A stretch of 64,000 bases of DNA from Trifolium pratense (Eukaryota; Streptophyta; Magnoliopsida; Fabales; Fabaceae): contig NC_060063.1 of NCBI RefSeq assembly GCF_020283565.1, positions 42,492,856 through 42,556,855 on the forward strand. Direction: 5' to 3'. Below the pieces are notes generated by a model. That model searched no databases and had not been told where the DNA came from. It saw only the letters and a list, made by a program, of their open reading frames with translations. Position numbers and translations under genes: made by a program. Shown one piece after another: positions 23,311 through 32,988 of the stretch. Within the stretch, counting starts at the first letter, position 1. Each line of letters begins with the position of its first letter.

Positions 23311-25418
23311 GCTTCTTATTGGATATTTTTTTTCCCAATTTGGTGGTGTGGTTTCATTCTTCTCCTCTCCTGTCATACATGCATCAACAATATTAGAGAC
23401 AAAAAAAAAAAAAAATCAGATCTAGTATTTTAGTAGTTTATGCATATGTTTGTAAATCAATATTGGTGTTTGATCTGCTTATATTTTTCATAATTTTATA
23501 TCATATTAGATCGTTTTAATTTTTTTTCATGTTTAAGAATTTATAAAAAAAAAAAATTCGCAGAACCTTGTAGTTGTATTTTTTTCCTTTTAGATTTTAG
23601 ATCCTACAAAAGTTTTTGAAATAATTATATTTTTTTTGTTATTGACTTGTTTCTTTTTGGATCTGTTTATATTCATATTCCTCTTATTTAATGTTAATTG
23701 CTCTTTTTTATTTAAATTTGTTTACTTTTACTCTTTTTTTAAATCCATTTTGAGATATTTTTAGAATAATTATTTTATCTATTATTCTTCTTCTGCATTT
23801 TCCTTAGTAAATAAAATTAACATTTTCATGAATTTTTGTATAAATATTGTTTACTTGTAATATGAATATTTTTAGAATATGTTTGGTTGTTTCAAAATCT
23901 ATGATTAACTGAAATTTTAATTTAAACAGAAATAATAATATTTCTTATTTTGTACTGCAACCTGCACCTCAACTGTGTTGCACCTCTACTGTGCAGTACT
24001 ACCATACCTTGCACCTCTACTGTGCATTACTACCATACCTGACTAATCACATGTCATCAAAGAACAGTTGTATGGTCATTGAGACCCACAAAATAAAAAA
24101 GTTCATTGCATCTCATATACCAATGTAACCCACATCTCACTTTCATTCTCCGTTTATTTATTTGCTCGGTATATGATTCTTTCTTTTTATTTTGTAGATC
24201 TAATTATTTTTTATTCATATTTTTTTCTATGTATGTAGTATTTAATTTAATTTTGATCTGAAAATAAAAAATAAATGATGTATAATCACTAAAAATGTTA
24301 CCAGATACAAGTTCTTCCAATTTCTTGGTATGTGCTTTGTTTTACTGTTTCATTTCTTGAAAGTGTTTTGCTTCCCGTGTTTTTATTTCTTGGTATGCAT
24401 TCTGAAAAGAAACACATAAATTGTTAGTACATTGTGGCATCTCTTTGTTGTTTTATCTTCACTCTTATATTCTTGTTCTTTTTTTAAGTTCCTACTAATT
24501 AAAACTTTTAAAATAATCAAACTGTTCTATTTTTTATCTTCTAATAATTTCCAGTTTCGGATTTGTTATTTTATCTAATTTTCTTCATCAATTTTGTTAA
24601 AAGTGAGAAATAGCAAGAATTTTTTTTTAAAAAAATAACATCAAGCATTTTTTTTTTAACAAATTTATACAAAATAATTGTGACCTTGAAAATAATTGTA
24701 AGTTTTATAATTAGTAGAAGTGATATATATGAATAAAATTCATCATTATTAACTTACTCATGTTCTTTTTTTTTGTAGTTGCTGAAAAGATGAAGATAAA
24801 AAAATGGAGAAACAAAAAAAGTTAGATGATAAAGTGACATGATATTATTTATGAAGAAATTGCATAAAAGCTAAATGTGGAAGTTTTTTTTTCATACCTT
24901 AATCTTTTTTGTAGCATGAAGTTTTTCATCTTCTTGTTTGTTAGATAGAGAAAAATATCATTTCTGCAAAATACAACATAATCAAGTTAGAAAAAATATA
25001 GTTAAAAATGAGGAGAAAGAATAAGAACAAAGAAAGAAGATGAGAGGAAGTGATATAAATTTCAAATGGGTATATAATGAAATGAAAGTTACAAAGAGTG
25101 GGAAAATGTTTTGGATTTGAATTTGAATTTTGAAAGGAAAAGTTGTGATGTGACATAAAGTAAACAATTGAAAACCAATTGGTAGACTTCAAATGGAACC
25201 ATGGCTTGCAATAAAGTTGCATTTTGTCTCACAACATATTAATTTGGCTTAGTTAGCCAGCCATGTGGCTCGGTTAGCCTCTCATCTGGTTCCATTACAA
25301 AAAATTTGGACTGCAAATACCCTTGAAATGGACAGGTGGCAATTTATGAAGCAAGGGTAAAACTGATTTTACCATAGTAATCAATTTTCTTATATTGTAA
25401 TAGATTGCCAAATTTTAC

Positions 25419-25545
25419 AAGTCATTAGGTTTGATCTGATGGTAAAGAATTTAGGTAGTATACATAAAGTCTTAGGTTCGATCCTCACCCGAATTTTACC
25501 GTAGAGATCCTGTATATGTAATAAGGTTCTTTAATTAAAATAAAA
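25419..25545 (+). mobile_element. SINE-like element
   Basis: AAGTCATTAGGTTTGATC, then a GATGGTAAAG A-box-like segment and a B box GGTTCGATCC at 25475-25484. It matches the SINE at 47849-47940 in order and spacing. A target duplication was not resolved. Confidence 0.5.
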
Positions 25546-25627
25546 AATAGTGTGTTTTCCCAACTTACCCGATGGGATCATGGGAATACACACTCCTGTA
25601 GTAGACCACATACAAGAGAAAGACTTG

Positions 25628-26083
25628 TGTTCTGGACTAGACTAATGCTAGTCCACCTAGACCCTCACAAAATCCACATGGCTTGTCCAACCACCTCCAT
25701 GTCAGCATGGCACAACCTCTCAACCAGGATAGGGTAAAATTACTACTCTACCCACTATCTAAGGGTAATATCTTGGCAGTCCCTCTTAATGGGCCTTGGC
25801 TAGTCCAGCCCACTAAGAGGACCTTTGGCCCAGAGCTGGGGGCTATAAATACTCTCCCTCATGGGAGAGCAAGGGAGAACACTATTCATTATTGCAATTA
25901 CTCTCTCTCTCTAACTTCTCTCTAGTATCTCTTTTGCTCTCTATTCCTTGTCTGACTTTGGCATCGGAGCACCTGCAGGTACAACCCCCCCCTCCGTGGA
26001 CCGTCTGCTCGGATTGCTGACTACCACCTGCTCAACGGACTTCCAGCTGGCCTTCTACCTGTTCTGATCAACAGTTAAGATCA
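25628..26083 (+). repeat. 5' LTR of the Tat element
   Basis: 456 bp from TGTTCTGG to AAGATCA. A TATA box (TATAAAT, 25844-25850) lies mid-LTR and a CT microsatellite near 25900. Differs from the 3' LTR only by one CT unit. Confidence 0.95.
25844..25850 (+). promoter_or_regulatory. TATA box of the Tat element
   Basis: CTATAAATA inside the LTR, about 240 bp before the LTR end. Transcription should begin roughly 30 bp downstream. Confidence 0.7.
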
Positions 26084-26084
26084 G

Positions 26085-26102
26085 TGGCGCCGACTGTGGG
26101 GA
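26085..26102 (+). promoter_or_regulatory. Primer-binding site of the Tat element
   Basis: TGGCGCCGACTGTGGGGA starts one base after the 5' LTR. It begins TGG, the complement of a tRNA CCA end, and its first eight bases equal those of the tRNA-Asp type sites of Ty3/gypsy elements; the later part differs, so the primer is not certain. Confidence 0.8.
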
Positions 26103-26169
26103 TCTGAGTTCTCCCCTTCTTTGTTTCGAGCAAGAAAACCAAAGAACAAAACCAATCAATCACTTTTTC

Positions 26170-29100
26170 ATGGCCAGTTCATCTCATTTCAACAATGACG
26201 TTGAGGACGCTGCTCCTCCATCTTCTCCCCGTCTGTCTCCTGCTCTCATCACTGACCTCCAGGCCCTCCCCGAGTCTGACCCTAGAGACGGGCAGGAAAC
26301 TTCCTGGACTTCTGAGGATGGCGACTTGGTCGTCTTGACTGAGAAGCAGGCAGGGAAGCGCCCTCAGTCCGAGCAGGGCAAATCAGCAGAGACCGACTTA
26401 TCCACTGCTTCAGTTACCAATGCTGAACTAGCAGCACTCATAGCTGCCCTAAAGCAAACCACCGAAGCTCTCCAAGGCCAGAATCGCCGAATGGATGAGC
26501 AGAATCTGAGACTAGATCGCTTGGAAAGGAATCAGCGACTCTCAAGGAACAACTCTCCCCCGAGGAGAACTCCTACTTCTCAATCCCCTCCTCGTCAAGA
26601 AACTGTCAGGCAACGACGACCTGCCCTTGAGAGGATTGAGCAACCTGGCAAGAAAAGAGACCATGTCTCCCCTCCCCGCGAGGGTATATCTTCTCCAAAT
26701 GTGAAAAAAGGAAAAATTGTGGACCGAACACCTCCTCGCCGTCATTCTCCCCAGGGACTCAGCTTGATGACCAAACAAGGGCAGCCAGTAAGCCGCAGCC
26801 ATCACACTGACCAATTCTCCAGGAGCCCAACTCCTGATCGTGAGGGCTCACCTCCCCTAAACTCACAAGAGAGTGACGAGGATGATCCCCGCTGCCCTTT
26901 ATCTCACGACATACTTCAAGCACCCGTTCCAAAGGGATGTGAGCGACCACCTCCTCTCCCAGCTTATGATGGACTTACTGACCCAGATGAACACATTGCA
27001 TCAGTCAATGCTACCCTGAACTTCTTAAGGGTCAGCGGAGCAATTAGATGCAGAATATTCCCAACTACTCTGAGAAAGGGAGCTATGGCTTGGTACCACA
27101 GCCTAGCTCCTCGCTCCATAACCTCATGGATGGATCTGTCCGACCAATTCCGCAGGCACTTCACTGCTTCCCGCAAGCAACCAAAAACCGAGGCAGTCCT
27201 GGATGCCATCTTCCAAGCTGATAATGAATCTCTCCGCAGTTTCATAGAGAGGTTCAACAAAGAAGCCGTCCAGGTAGAAACAACTGATGATATGAAGAAA
27301 TACCTGCTCCAAAGGGGCCTTAGGCCAAACTCTGACTTTGCAAAAGCCGTTGGAATCGAAAAACCGCGCACCTTTAGCGACCTCCTCCTCAAATCTCAAC
27401 CCTACATCCAATATGAAGAGCAACAAGCTGCAGATGCTGCCCGTTATGGGCGAGCAGGAAACAGTCAACCTGCTCCTCGTTCAAATGCTGAACAGTCCAG
27501 CCGAGGAGGAGGAAAACGAAGAGGCGAAAGGCCTAGGGAACCCCGTGGACCTCCCAGCACGTTCAGCAACTATACTCCCCTTAGCAAAACCCAGGAAGAA
27601 ATTTGGAAAGAGTGCAACTCAGCTGAGTTCACTAAAGCAGGAATTAAATTTCCAAGACAACAACCCACAAAGCCTGGCCAAGACAAGAGCAGGTACTGCA
27701 AATACCACAAAGGTTACGGCCATCTGACTGACGACTGCATCCAATTAAAAGACGCCATTGAAATTCTGATTAGAAATGGGCAAATCAAACAATACGTGAA
27801 GAGGGGCAATGCTCCCCGGGCAGAAGCTGCTGAGACCAGCAACACTGAAGAAGCTGCACCAGAAAAATCCGGGCACAAGCCAGTTGCCCTTGCCATCTCC
27901 AGACCTGAAGATTTCTTTGTCCCTGACTACTTGGACGACACCTATGTTGCTCCTACACTGAACAAATGGGACGCACTTGCCCAAGCTATGGTTATCTCTG
28001 GTGGAGGTTTTGACAAACAGACTGTGGGATCCATCAAGAGAAAATTTGAAGAATTGATAGATGGCTCATCCAACCTGAGTGCAACTTTGGATAAACCGAA
28101 AGGGCAATCAAAGCCCTTAGCCTTCTATATGGAAGAGCTGCCCGGTGGAACTGCAAACTCCCAGATACCCCTGCTCATCAGAGTGGACATGGCAAATATG
28201 GACGTCCGCAGGGTACTGGTCGACCAAGGAAGCTCCTGTGATATCATGTATTCCCAACTTTTCAAGACTCTGCAACTAGATGAAACCTACCTCACTCCTT
28301 ATTTTGGATCTGATCTCTCCGGATTTAATGGAGCAACAACTAATCCATGGGGCTATGTAGACCTGCTAGTCACCGTTGGCTCTGAAGAAACTGCAAAAAC
28401 TATCAAAGTGAAATTTCTGGTAGTAGACTGCCCTTCTCTCTACCAGTGCATCCTGGGCCGAACAGCCATTGCTGACTTAATGGCTGTCCCTTCAACCGCC
28501 CACCTCAAGATGAAGTATTATACTCATAAAGGCCAAGTTGCGACACTGCATGGAGACATTGAAGCTGCAAGGAGAGTCTTCAATGCATCCTCCAAAGGAA
28601 ATGAATATATCGGACAGCTCCCCGCGTCCAAGAAGTCCAAGGCAACAACTTCCCTGCCCTTGCCAGAAATCAGCTCCATTGACCTCGACAGCCGCTTTTC
28701 CAAACAGGAAAACAAAGATGAGAAGAAGCTCCGCAAGGAGAAGAAGGAAGACGACAAGGCAAGCCAAGAGCACCGTCGTCCAGTTCCAGACGGCGAGTTC
28801 GAGCTGATGCCCTTCGGAGAAGACCCGAGCAGGGCAGTGAAGATTGGGACCGGGCTCCCCGAACTTGCTAGGAAGCAACTTGAAGCCTGCTTGAAGGAAA
28901 ATGCTGATCTGTTCGCCTGGCACGCTTCCGAGATGCCCGGCTTGGACCCCAACATAGCATGTCACCAGCTGACTATTGATCCCACTGCACTTCCCATTGT
29001 ACAACGTAGGCGTAGGCAGTCTCCTGAGAAATCGGAGGCTGCAGAAAAATGTGTAAAAGACCTCCTAGAGGCAAATTTTATTTCAGAGGCCAGGTATACA

Positions 29101-31992
29101 ACCTGGCTGTCCAACGTTGTACTCGTCAAAAAATCTAATGGAAAATGGAGGATGTGTTGCGACTATACCGATCTTAACAGGGCTTGCCCTAAAGACTCTT
29201 ATCCCTTACCTTGCATTGATAGACTTGTTGATAATTCTTCTGGCTTTAAATTATTGTCTTTTATGGATGCTTATTCAGGTTATAACCAAATTCCAATGGC
29301 AGTAGCAGATAGAGAAAAAACAGCTTTCATGACCGAGTCGGGCAACTATTACTACAACGTAATGCCCTTCGGTCTCAAAAATGCAGGAGCTACATACCAG
29401 CGAATGATGAACAAAGTCTTCCGAGGACAAATAGGAGACATGCTCGAGGTATACATGGACGACATGATCGTAAAATCCCCCGAGGAGCTCGACCATGTCA
29501 TGCACCTTCGAAAGGTGTTCGAGCAGGCCAGGAAATACAACATGAGATTCAACCCAGAGAAGTGCACCTTCGGGGTCCGAGCAGGTAAATTCCTGGGATT
29601 TTACCTAACCGAGCGAGGAATTGAAGCCAACCCTGACAAGTGCAGAGCTTTTGCCGAGCTCCCCACTCCGAGAGATAAGAAGTCCATACAAACTCTTAAT
29701 GGAATGCTAACATCGCTTTCCAGATTTGTATCCAAATCAGCACAACATGCACTCCCCTTTTTCAAACTACTAAAGAAAGAAGCAGTCTTCGAATGGACAG
29801 ATGAATGCGAGCAAGCTCTCCAACATCTGAAAAAGGCCTTATCAGAGCCACCTGTCCTCTCACGACCAAGTGACGAGGAGGTATTATACCTGTACCTTTC
29901 CGTCGCCTCAGAGGCTGTAAGTGCAGCTCTTATTCGTGAGACAAACGAAGGGCAGAAACCAGTATACTTTACGAGTAAAGCCTTGCAGGGTCCTGAACTA
30001 AGATACCAACAAATTGAAAAAATAGCCCTTGCACTAGTTTATGCTGCGAGGAGACTAAGACATTATTTCTTGGCCCATACAATTGTGGTCCGAACAGACC
30101 AACCAATCAAGTCTTTGCTTGGCCGACCAGATATGGCGGGCAGGATGCTCAAATGGTCCCTCGAACTCTCAGAATTCGACATTCGTTACGAGAGCAGAAA
30201 AGCTCTAAAAGCCCAAGTCCTAGCTGACTTCGTCGCAGAGATGACGAGCTCCTCCCCTACAGTGGACGGAGCAGATAAATGGACAATCTTTGTAGACGGA
30301 GCATCAAGCGCTACAGGAGCAGGTGCAGGCATCATTCTTGAAAATGAGAATGGCTTACTAATCGAGGTCTCCCTAGCACTATCCTTCCCAACTTCAAACA
30401 ACCAAGCAGAGTATGAAGCATTCCTCGCTGGACTACGTTTGGCCGAGGACTTGCAAGCCAAAGAGATAAAAATATACACAGATTCGCAACTGGTCGCCTC
30501 ACAGGTGCTAGGAGAGTATCAGACCAAGAATGATAACCTCTCTGAATACCTAGTGCTAGTAAAGGAAAAAATCACCAAGTTCAACTCTGTTGAAATATTA
30601 CATGTTCCCCGCGAGCATAACAAAAGGGCAGATATCCTGTCCAAGCTGGCAAGCACAAAAAGAAAGGGCGGAAACAAATCTGTCATCCAAGAAATACTCC
30701 CTCGTCCAAGCATAGAAAAACCAAGCAAGGTTGTGGACATAAATGTCATTGGCGACAAAGACTGCTGGATGACTCCAGTATACAACTTCCTCGAGCACGG
30801 AACTCTCCCTGACGACCAGAAACAAGCAGCTATAGTCAGACGAAGAGCCTGCTCCTATGTCATCCTTGATGGAAAATTATATAGGAGAGGATTTTCCATT
30901 CCTCTCCTAAAATGTGTGGACGAGGACACAGCAGATTACATCCTGCGCGAAGTCCATGAGGGCATTAACGCCCAACACCTGGGAGGAAGGTCACTTGCCA
31001 GGAAAGCTCTACGAGCAGGGTACTATTGGCCTACTATGCAACAGGACGCCAAAGACCACGTAAAAAAATGTGACAAATGCCAAAGGCATGGGGATATGCA
31101 CTTAGCTCCCCCTCGAGAACTAAAATCTTTGTCTTCCCCCTGGCCCTTCGCCTGGTGGGGCATGGACTTACTTGGTCCTTTTACCAAAGGACTTTATCAA
31201 AATCGCTACCTAATAGTAGCAGTGGACTACTTCACGAAGTGGGTGGAAGCCGAACCCCTCTCCGACATCACATCACTCAGAGTCCTGCGCTTCTTCAAAA
31301 GAAATGTGCTAGCTAGATTCGGAATACCACAGGTGGTAGTCACAGACAACGGAACACAGTTTACAGACAAAGATTTTCAAGCATTCCTTGTTGCCCTGGG
31401 CACCAAGCAGCACTTCACATCGGTCGAGCATCCCCAAACCAACGGGCAAGCTGAAGCAGCCAACAGAGTGATCCTGAGAGGGTTACGAAGAAGACTTGAC
31501 CAAAACAAAAAGAAATGGGTCGAAGAGCTTGACAATGTACTCTGGGCCTATCGAACAACCCCACACTCCACAACTGGAGAAACCCCCTTCCGAATGGTAT
31601 ATGGAACGGAGGCAGTTATCCCCGTAGAGATTGGGGAACCATCTCGTCGGATTGAGCAGCCTCTTGACGAGGAGCAAAATGACGAAGCACTTCGAGAGGA
31701 GCTTGACCTCGTCGAAGAAATTCGGACAGGAGCTTCTTTAAAGGAGGCCACCCTGAAGCAGAAAATAGCTGCCCGTCATGACACTAAAGTCATCAAAAGA
31801 GAATTCGAGGTGGGCAGCCTCGTCCTAAGACGCAATGCAGACTCCCAGGATGGCAAACTTGCACCCAATTGGGAAGGACCATACCGCGTCATTGACAAAA
31901 CAGAAAATGGTGCATACTATCTCGAGGACCTTCGAGGAAAGAAACTTCCTCGACCTTGGAATGCCCAGAAATTGAAACAATATTACAGCTAA
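26170..31992 (+). CDS. Gag-pol polyprotein of Tat-lineage retrotransposon
   Basis: One uninterrupted 1940-residue frame for capsid formation, processing, reverse transcription and integration. Order: Gag domain about 264-410 (GAMAWYHSL); zinc knuckle of CX2HX4HX4C form at 510-523; aspartic protease with VDQGSS around D685; reverse transcriptase with YMDD at 1095-1098; a first RNase H about 1240-1330 in which the usual catalytic TDAS is replaced by LSVAS, so probably inactive; a second archaeal-type RNase H with intact acids D1376, E1414, D1438 and D1488; integrase with an N-terminal HHCC finger (about 1595-1640) and the D1666, D1726, E1762 triad with 35 residues between the last two. No chromodomain is evident. 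The order PR-RT-RH-INT defines Ty3/gypsy, and the added RNase H the Tat lineage. The start ATG is 68 bp after the primer site. No frameshift or stop: potentially functional. Confidence 0.96.
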   Translation: MASSSHFNNDVEDAAPPSSPRLSPALITDLQALPESDPRDGQETSWTSEDGDLVVLTEKQAGKRPQSEQGKSAETDLSTASVTNAELAALIAALKQTTEALQGQNRRMDEQNLRLDRLERNQRLSRNNSPPRRTPTSQSPPRQETVRQRRPALERIEQPGKKRDHVSPPREGISSPNVKKGKIVDRTPPRRHSPQGLSLMTKQGQPVSRSHHTDQFSRSPTPDREGSPPLNSQESDEDDPRCPLSHDILQAPVPKGCERPPPLPAYDGLTDPDEHIASVNATLNFLRVSGAIRCRIFPTTLRKGAMAWYHSLAPRSITSWMDLSDQFRRHFTASRKQPKTEAVLDAIFQADNESLRSFIERFNKEAVQVETTDDMKKYLLQRGLRPNSDFAKAVGIEKPRTFSDLLLKSQPYIQYEEQQAADAARYGRAGNSQPAPRSNAEQSSRGGGKRRGERPREPRGPPSTFSNYTPLSKTQEEIWKECNSAEFTKAGIKFPRQQPTKPGQDKSRYCKYHKGYGHLTDDCIQLKDAIEILIRNGQIKQYVKRGNAPRAEAAETSNTEEAAPEKSGHKPVALAISRPEDFFVPDYLDDTYVAPTLNKWDALAQAMVISGGGFDKQTVGSIKRKFEELIDGSSNLSATLDKPKGQSKPLAFYMEELPGGTANSQIPLLIRVDMANMDVRRVLVDQGSSCDIMYSQLFKTLQLDETYLTPYFGSDLSGFNGATTNPWGYVDLLVTVGSEETAKTIKVKFLVVDCPSLYQCILGRTAIADLMAVPSTAHLKMKYYTHKGQVATLHGDIEAARRVFNASSKGNEYIGQLPASKKSKATTSLPLPEISSIDLDSRFSKQENKDEKKLRKEKKEDDKASQEHRRPVPDGEFELMPFGEDPSRAVKIGTGLPELARKQLEACLKENADLFAWHASEMPGLDPNIACHQLTIDPTALPIVQRRRRQSPEKSEAAEKCVKDLLEANFISEARYTTWLSNVVLVKKSNGKWRMCCDYTDLNRACPKDSYPLPCIDRLVDNSSGFKLLSFMDAYSGYNQIPMAVADREKTAFMTESGNYYYNVMPFGLKNAGATYQRMMNKVFRGQIGDMLEVYMDDMIVKSPEELDHVMHLRKVFEQARKYNMRFNPEKCTFGVRAGKFLGFYLTERGIEANPDKCRAFAELPTPRDKKSIQTLNGMLTSLSRFVSKSAQHALPFFKLLKKEAVFEWTDECEQALQHLKKALSEPPVLSRPSDEEVLYLYLSVASEAVSAALIRETNEGQKPVYFTSKALQGPELRYQQIEKIALALVYAARRLRHYFLAHTIVVRTDQPIKSLLGRPDMAGRMLKWSLELSEFDIRYESRKALKAQVLADFVAEMTSSSPTVDGADKWTIFVDGASSATGAGAGIILENENGLLIEVSLALSFPTSNNQAEYEAFLAGLRLAEDLQAKEIKIYTDSQLVASQVLGEYQTKNDNLSEYLVLVKEKITKFNSVEILHVPREHNKRADILSKLASTKRKGGNKSVIQEILPRPSIEKPSKVVDINVIGDKDCWMTPVYNFLEHGTLPDDQKQAAIVRRRACSYVILDGKLYRRGFSIPLLKCVDEDTADYILREVHEGINAQHLGGRSLARKALRAGYYWPTMQQDAKDHVKKCDKCQRHGDMHLAPPRELKSLSSPWPFAWWGMDLLGPFTKGLYQNRYLIVAVDYFTKWVEAEPLSDITSLRVLRFFKRNVLARFGIPQVVVTDNGTQFTDKDFQAFLVALGTKQHFTSVEHPQTNGQAEAANRVILRGLRRRLDQNKKKWVEELDNVLWAYRTTPHSTTGETPFRMVYGTEAVIPVEIGEPSRRIEQPLDEEQNDEALREELDLVEEIRTGASLKEATLKQKIAARHDTKVIKREFEVGSLVLRRNADSQDGKLAPNWEGPYRVIDKTENGAYYLEDLRGKKLPRPWNAQKLKQYYS

Positions 31993-32988
31993 GTTATTGC
32001 CACACTAAAAGGCTGCTCGCACTTCAGAACACAACGAATCGAGCACCTTAAACAACGGAGGGCACCATGGCACACGTGCTCATCTAAAACCATAGCAGGG
32101 GAACTAATTCACCATAAGGGAAATGGAACTCTTGCTAGACGAGGATAACTCTTGAAACGAGCCCATCGTCCCCGTGCCACGACCTAGCACCCAGCTCGCG
32201 ATGGGAGGTTCAGGTTGCGAAGAAGGGTACACTAGCGTGCTTGTATTCGCGTAACTTAGAAACAACTCTAAGTGCTTATACAGTTCCCTAAACTGTTTAA
32301 GTCAAAACAGAGGAGACTACCCTCAATAAAACATGCTCAATATCAAGCAGGGGAGACCTCCCCGGCAAAATAACAACGAGCGTAGCATTCATATATGCAA
32401 AAATATGATAAGTATACAAAACAGGCATAAAAATAAACAGGCAAAACTTAGCATACCAACTTGCTCGAATGAGCATACCAGCATGCCCAGACGAGCACCT
32501 CAATAACGGGGAGGTAAGCTCCCCGGCATGAAATTTAAACAACGAATTTCGTTAAGTTAAAAATGGGGACAAGCTCCCCGGCTCAGATTTTGAGCAAGAA
32601 ATTAGCATAAAATTTGGCTAAGTTAAGAGTAGGGACCAGACCTCCCCGGTTGAAATTTTAAACAACAAAATTTCATCAAAAAAATTTTCTAAGTCATTAG
32701 ACGGGGAGGCTCCCCGGTCGAAACTTTAAATAACAAAATTTGGTAAAATTTTCCAAGTTAAAAAAGGAGGAAACATACACGCGAGCAGAAAATGTAAACA
32801 TACATGCGAGCAGGTATAAACGAGCAGTTATAAACAAGCATAGATAAATAAAACGGGCACCTGCCCGGAATTGTCATAAAAATCAAACGGGGACAAAAGC
32901 CCACTTGTTCCAAAATTACAAACCATGGCTCAAAGGCCCCAAAAATTCAAAGAGACAAAATAAATTACAATAGAAAGGCCAGGGACAT
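31993..32988. other. Tat element spacer after pol, with palindrome array
   Basis: Non-coding. From about 32320 to 32770 there are several short palindromes of the form CGGGGAGGTAAGCTCCCCGG, with variants, spaced some 60-80 bp apart and separated by AT-rich sequence. The same repeats recur at 35180-35545. This stretch lies downstream of the stop of the antisense gene. Confidence 0.75.

Larger units (their letters stand above)
21188..25404 (-). mobile_element. Probable non-autonomous Helitron
   Basis: Read on the minus strand, the element starts TCTATTACAATATAAG (25404 leftward) and ends with a hairpin GACCCGTGC-GATA-GCACGGGTC (21218-21197), five bases, then CTAG at 21191-21188. The flanking bases are A before TC and T after CTAG, as expected for insertion into AT with no target duplication. 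TC start, subterminal hairpin and CTRR end are the standard Helitron signature. No Rep-helicase frame is present, so it depends on another copy. Inside are AT-rich minisatellites (21310-22640) and a block at 22890-23310 that looks like a captured gene 5' region (CTCTCTCTC, AACCCTAGCCGCCGC). Confidence 0.6.

Noticed and set aside
26542..31751. Many minus-strand and shifted open frames across gag-pol (for example 28492-29004, 27124-27468, 30186-30479)
   Set aside because: They are shadows of the 1940-residue frame in GC-richer DNA and match no family.
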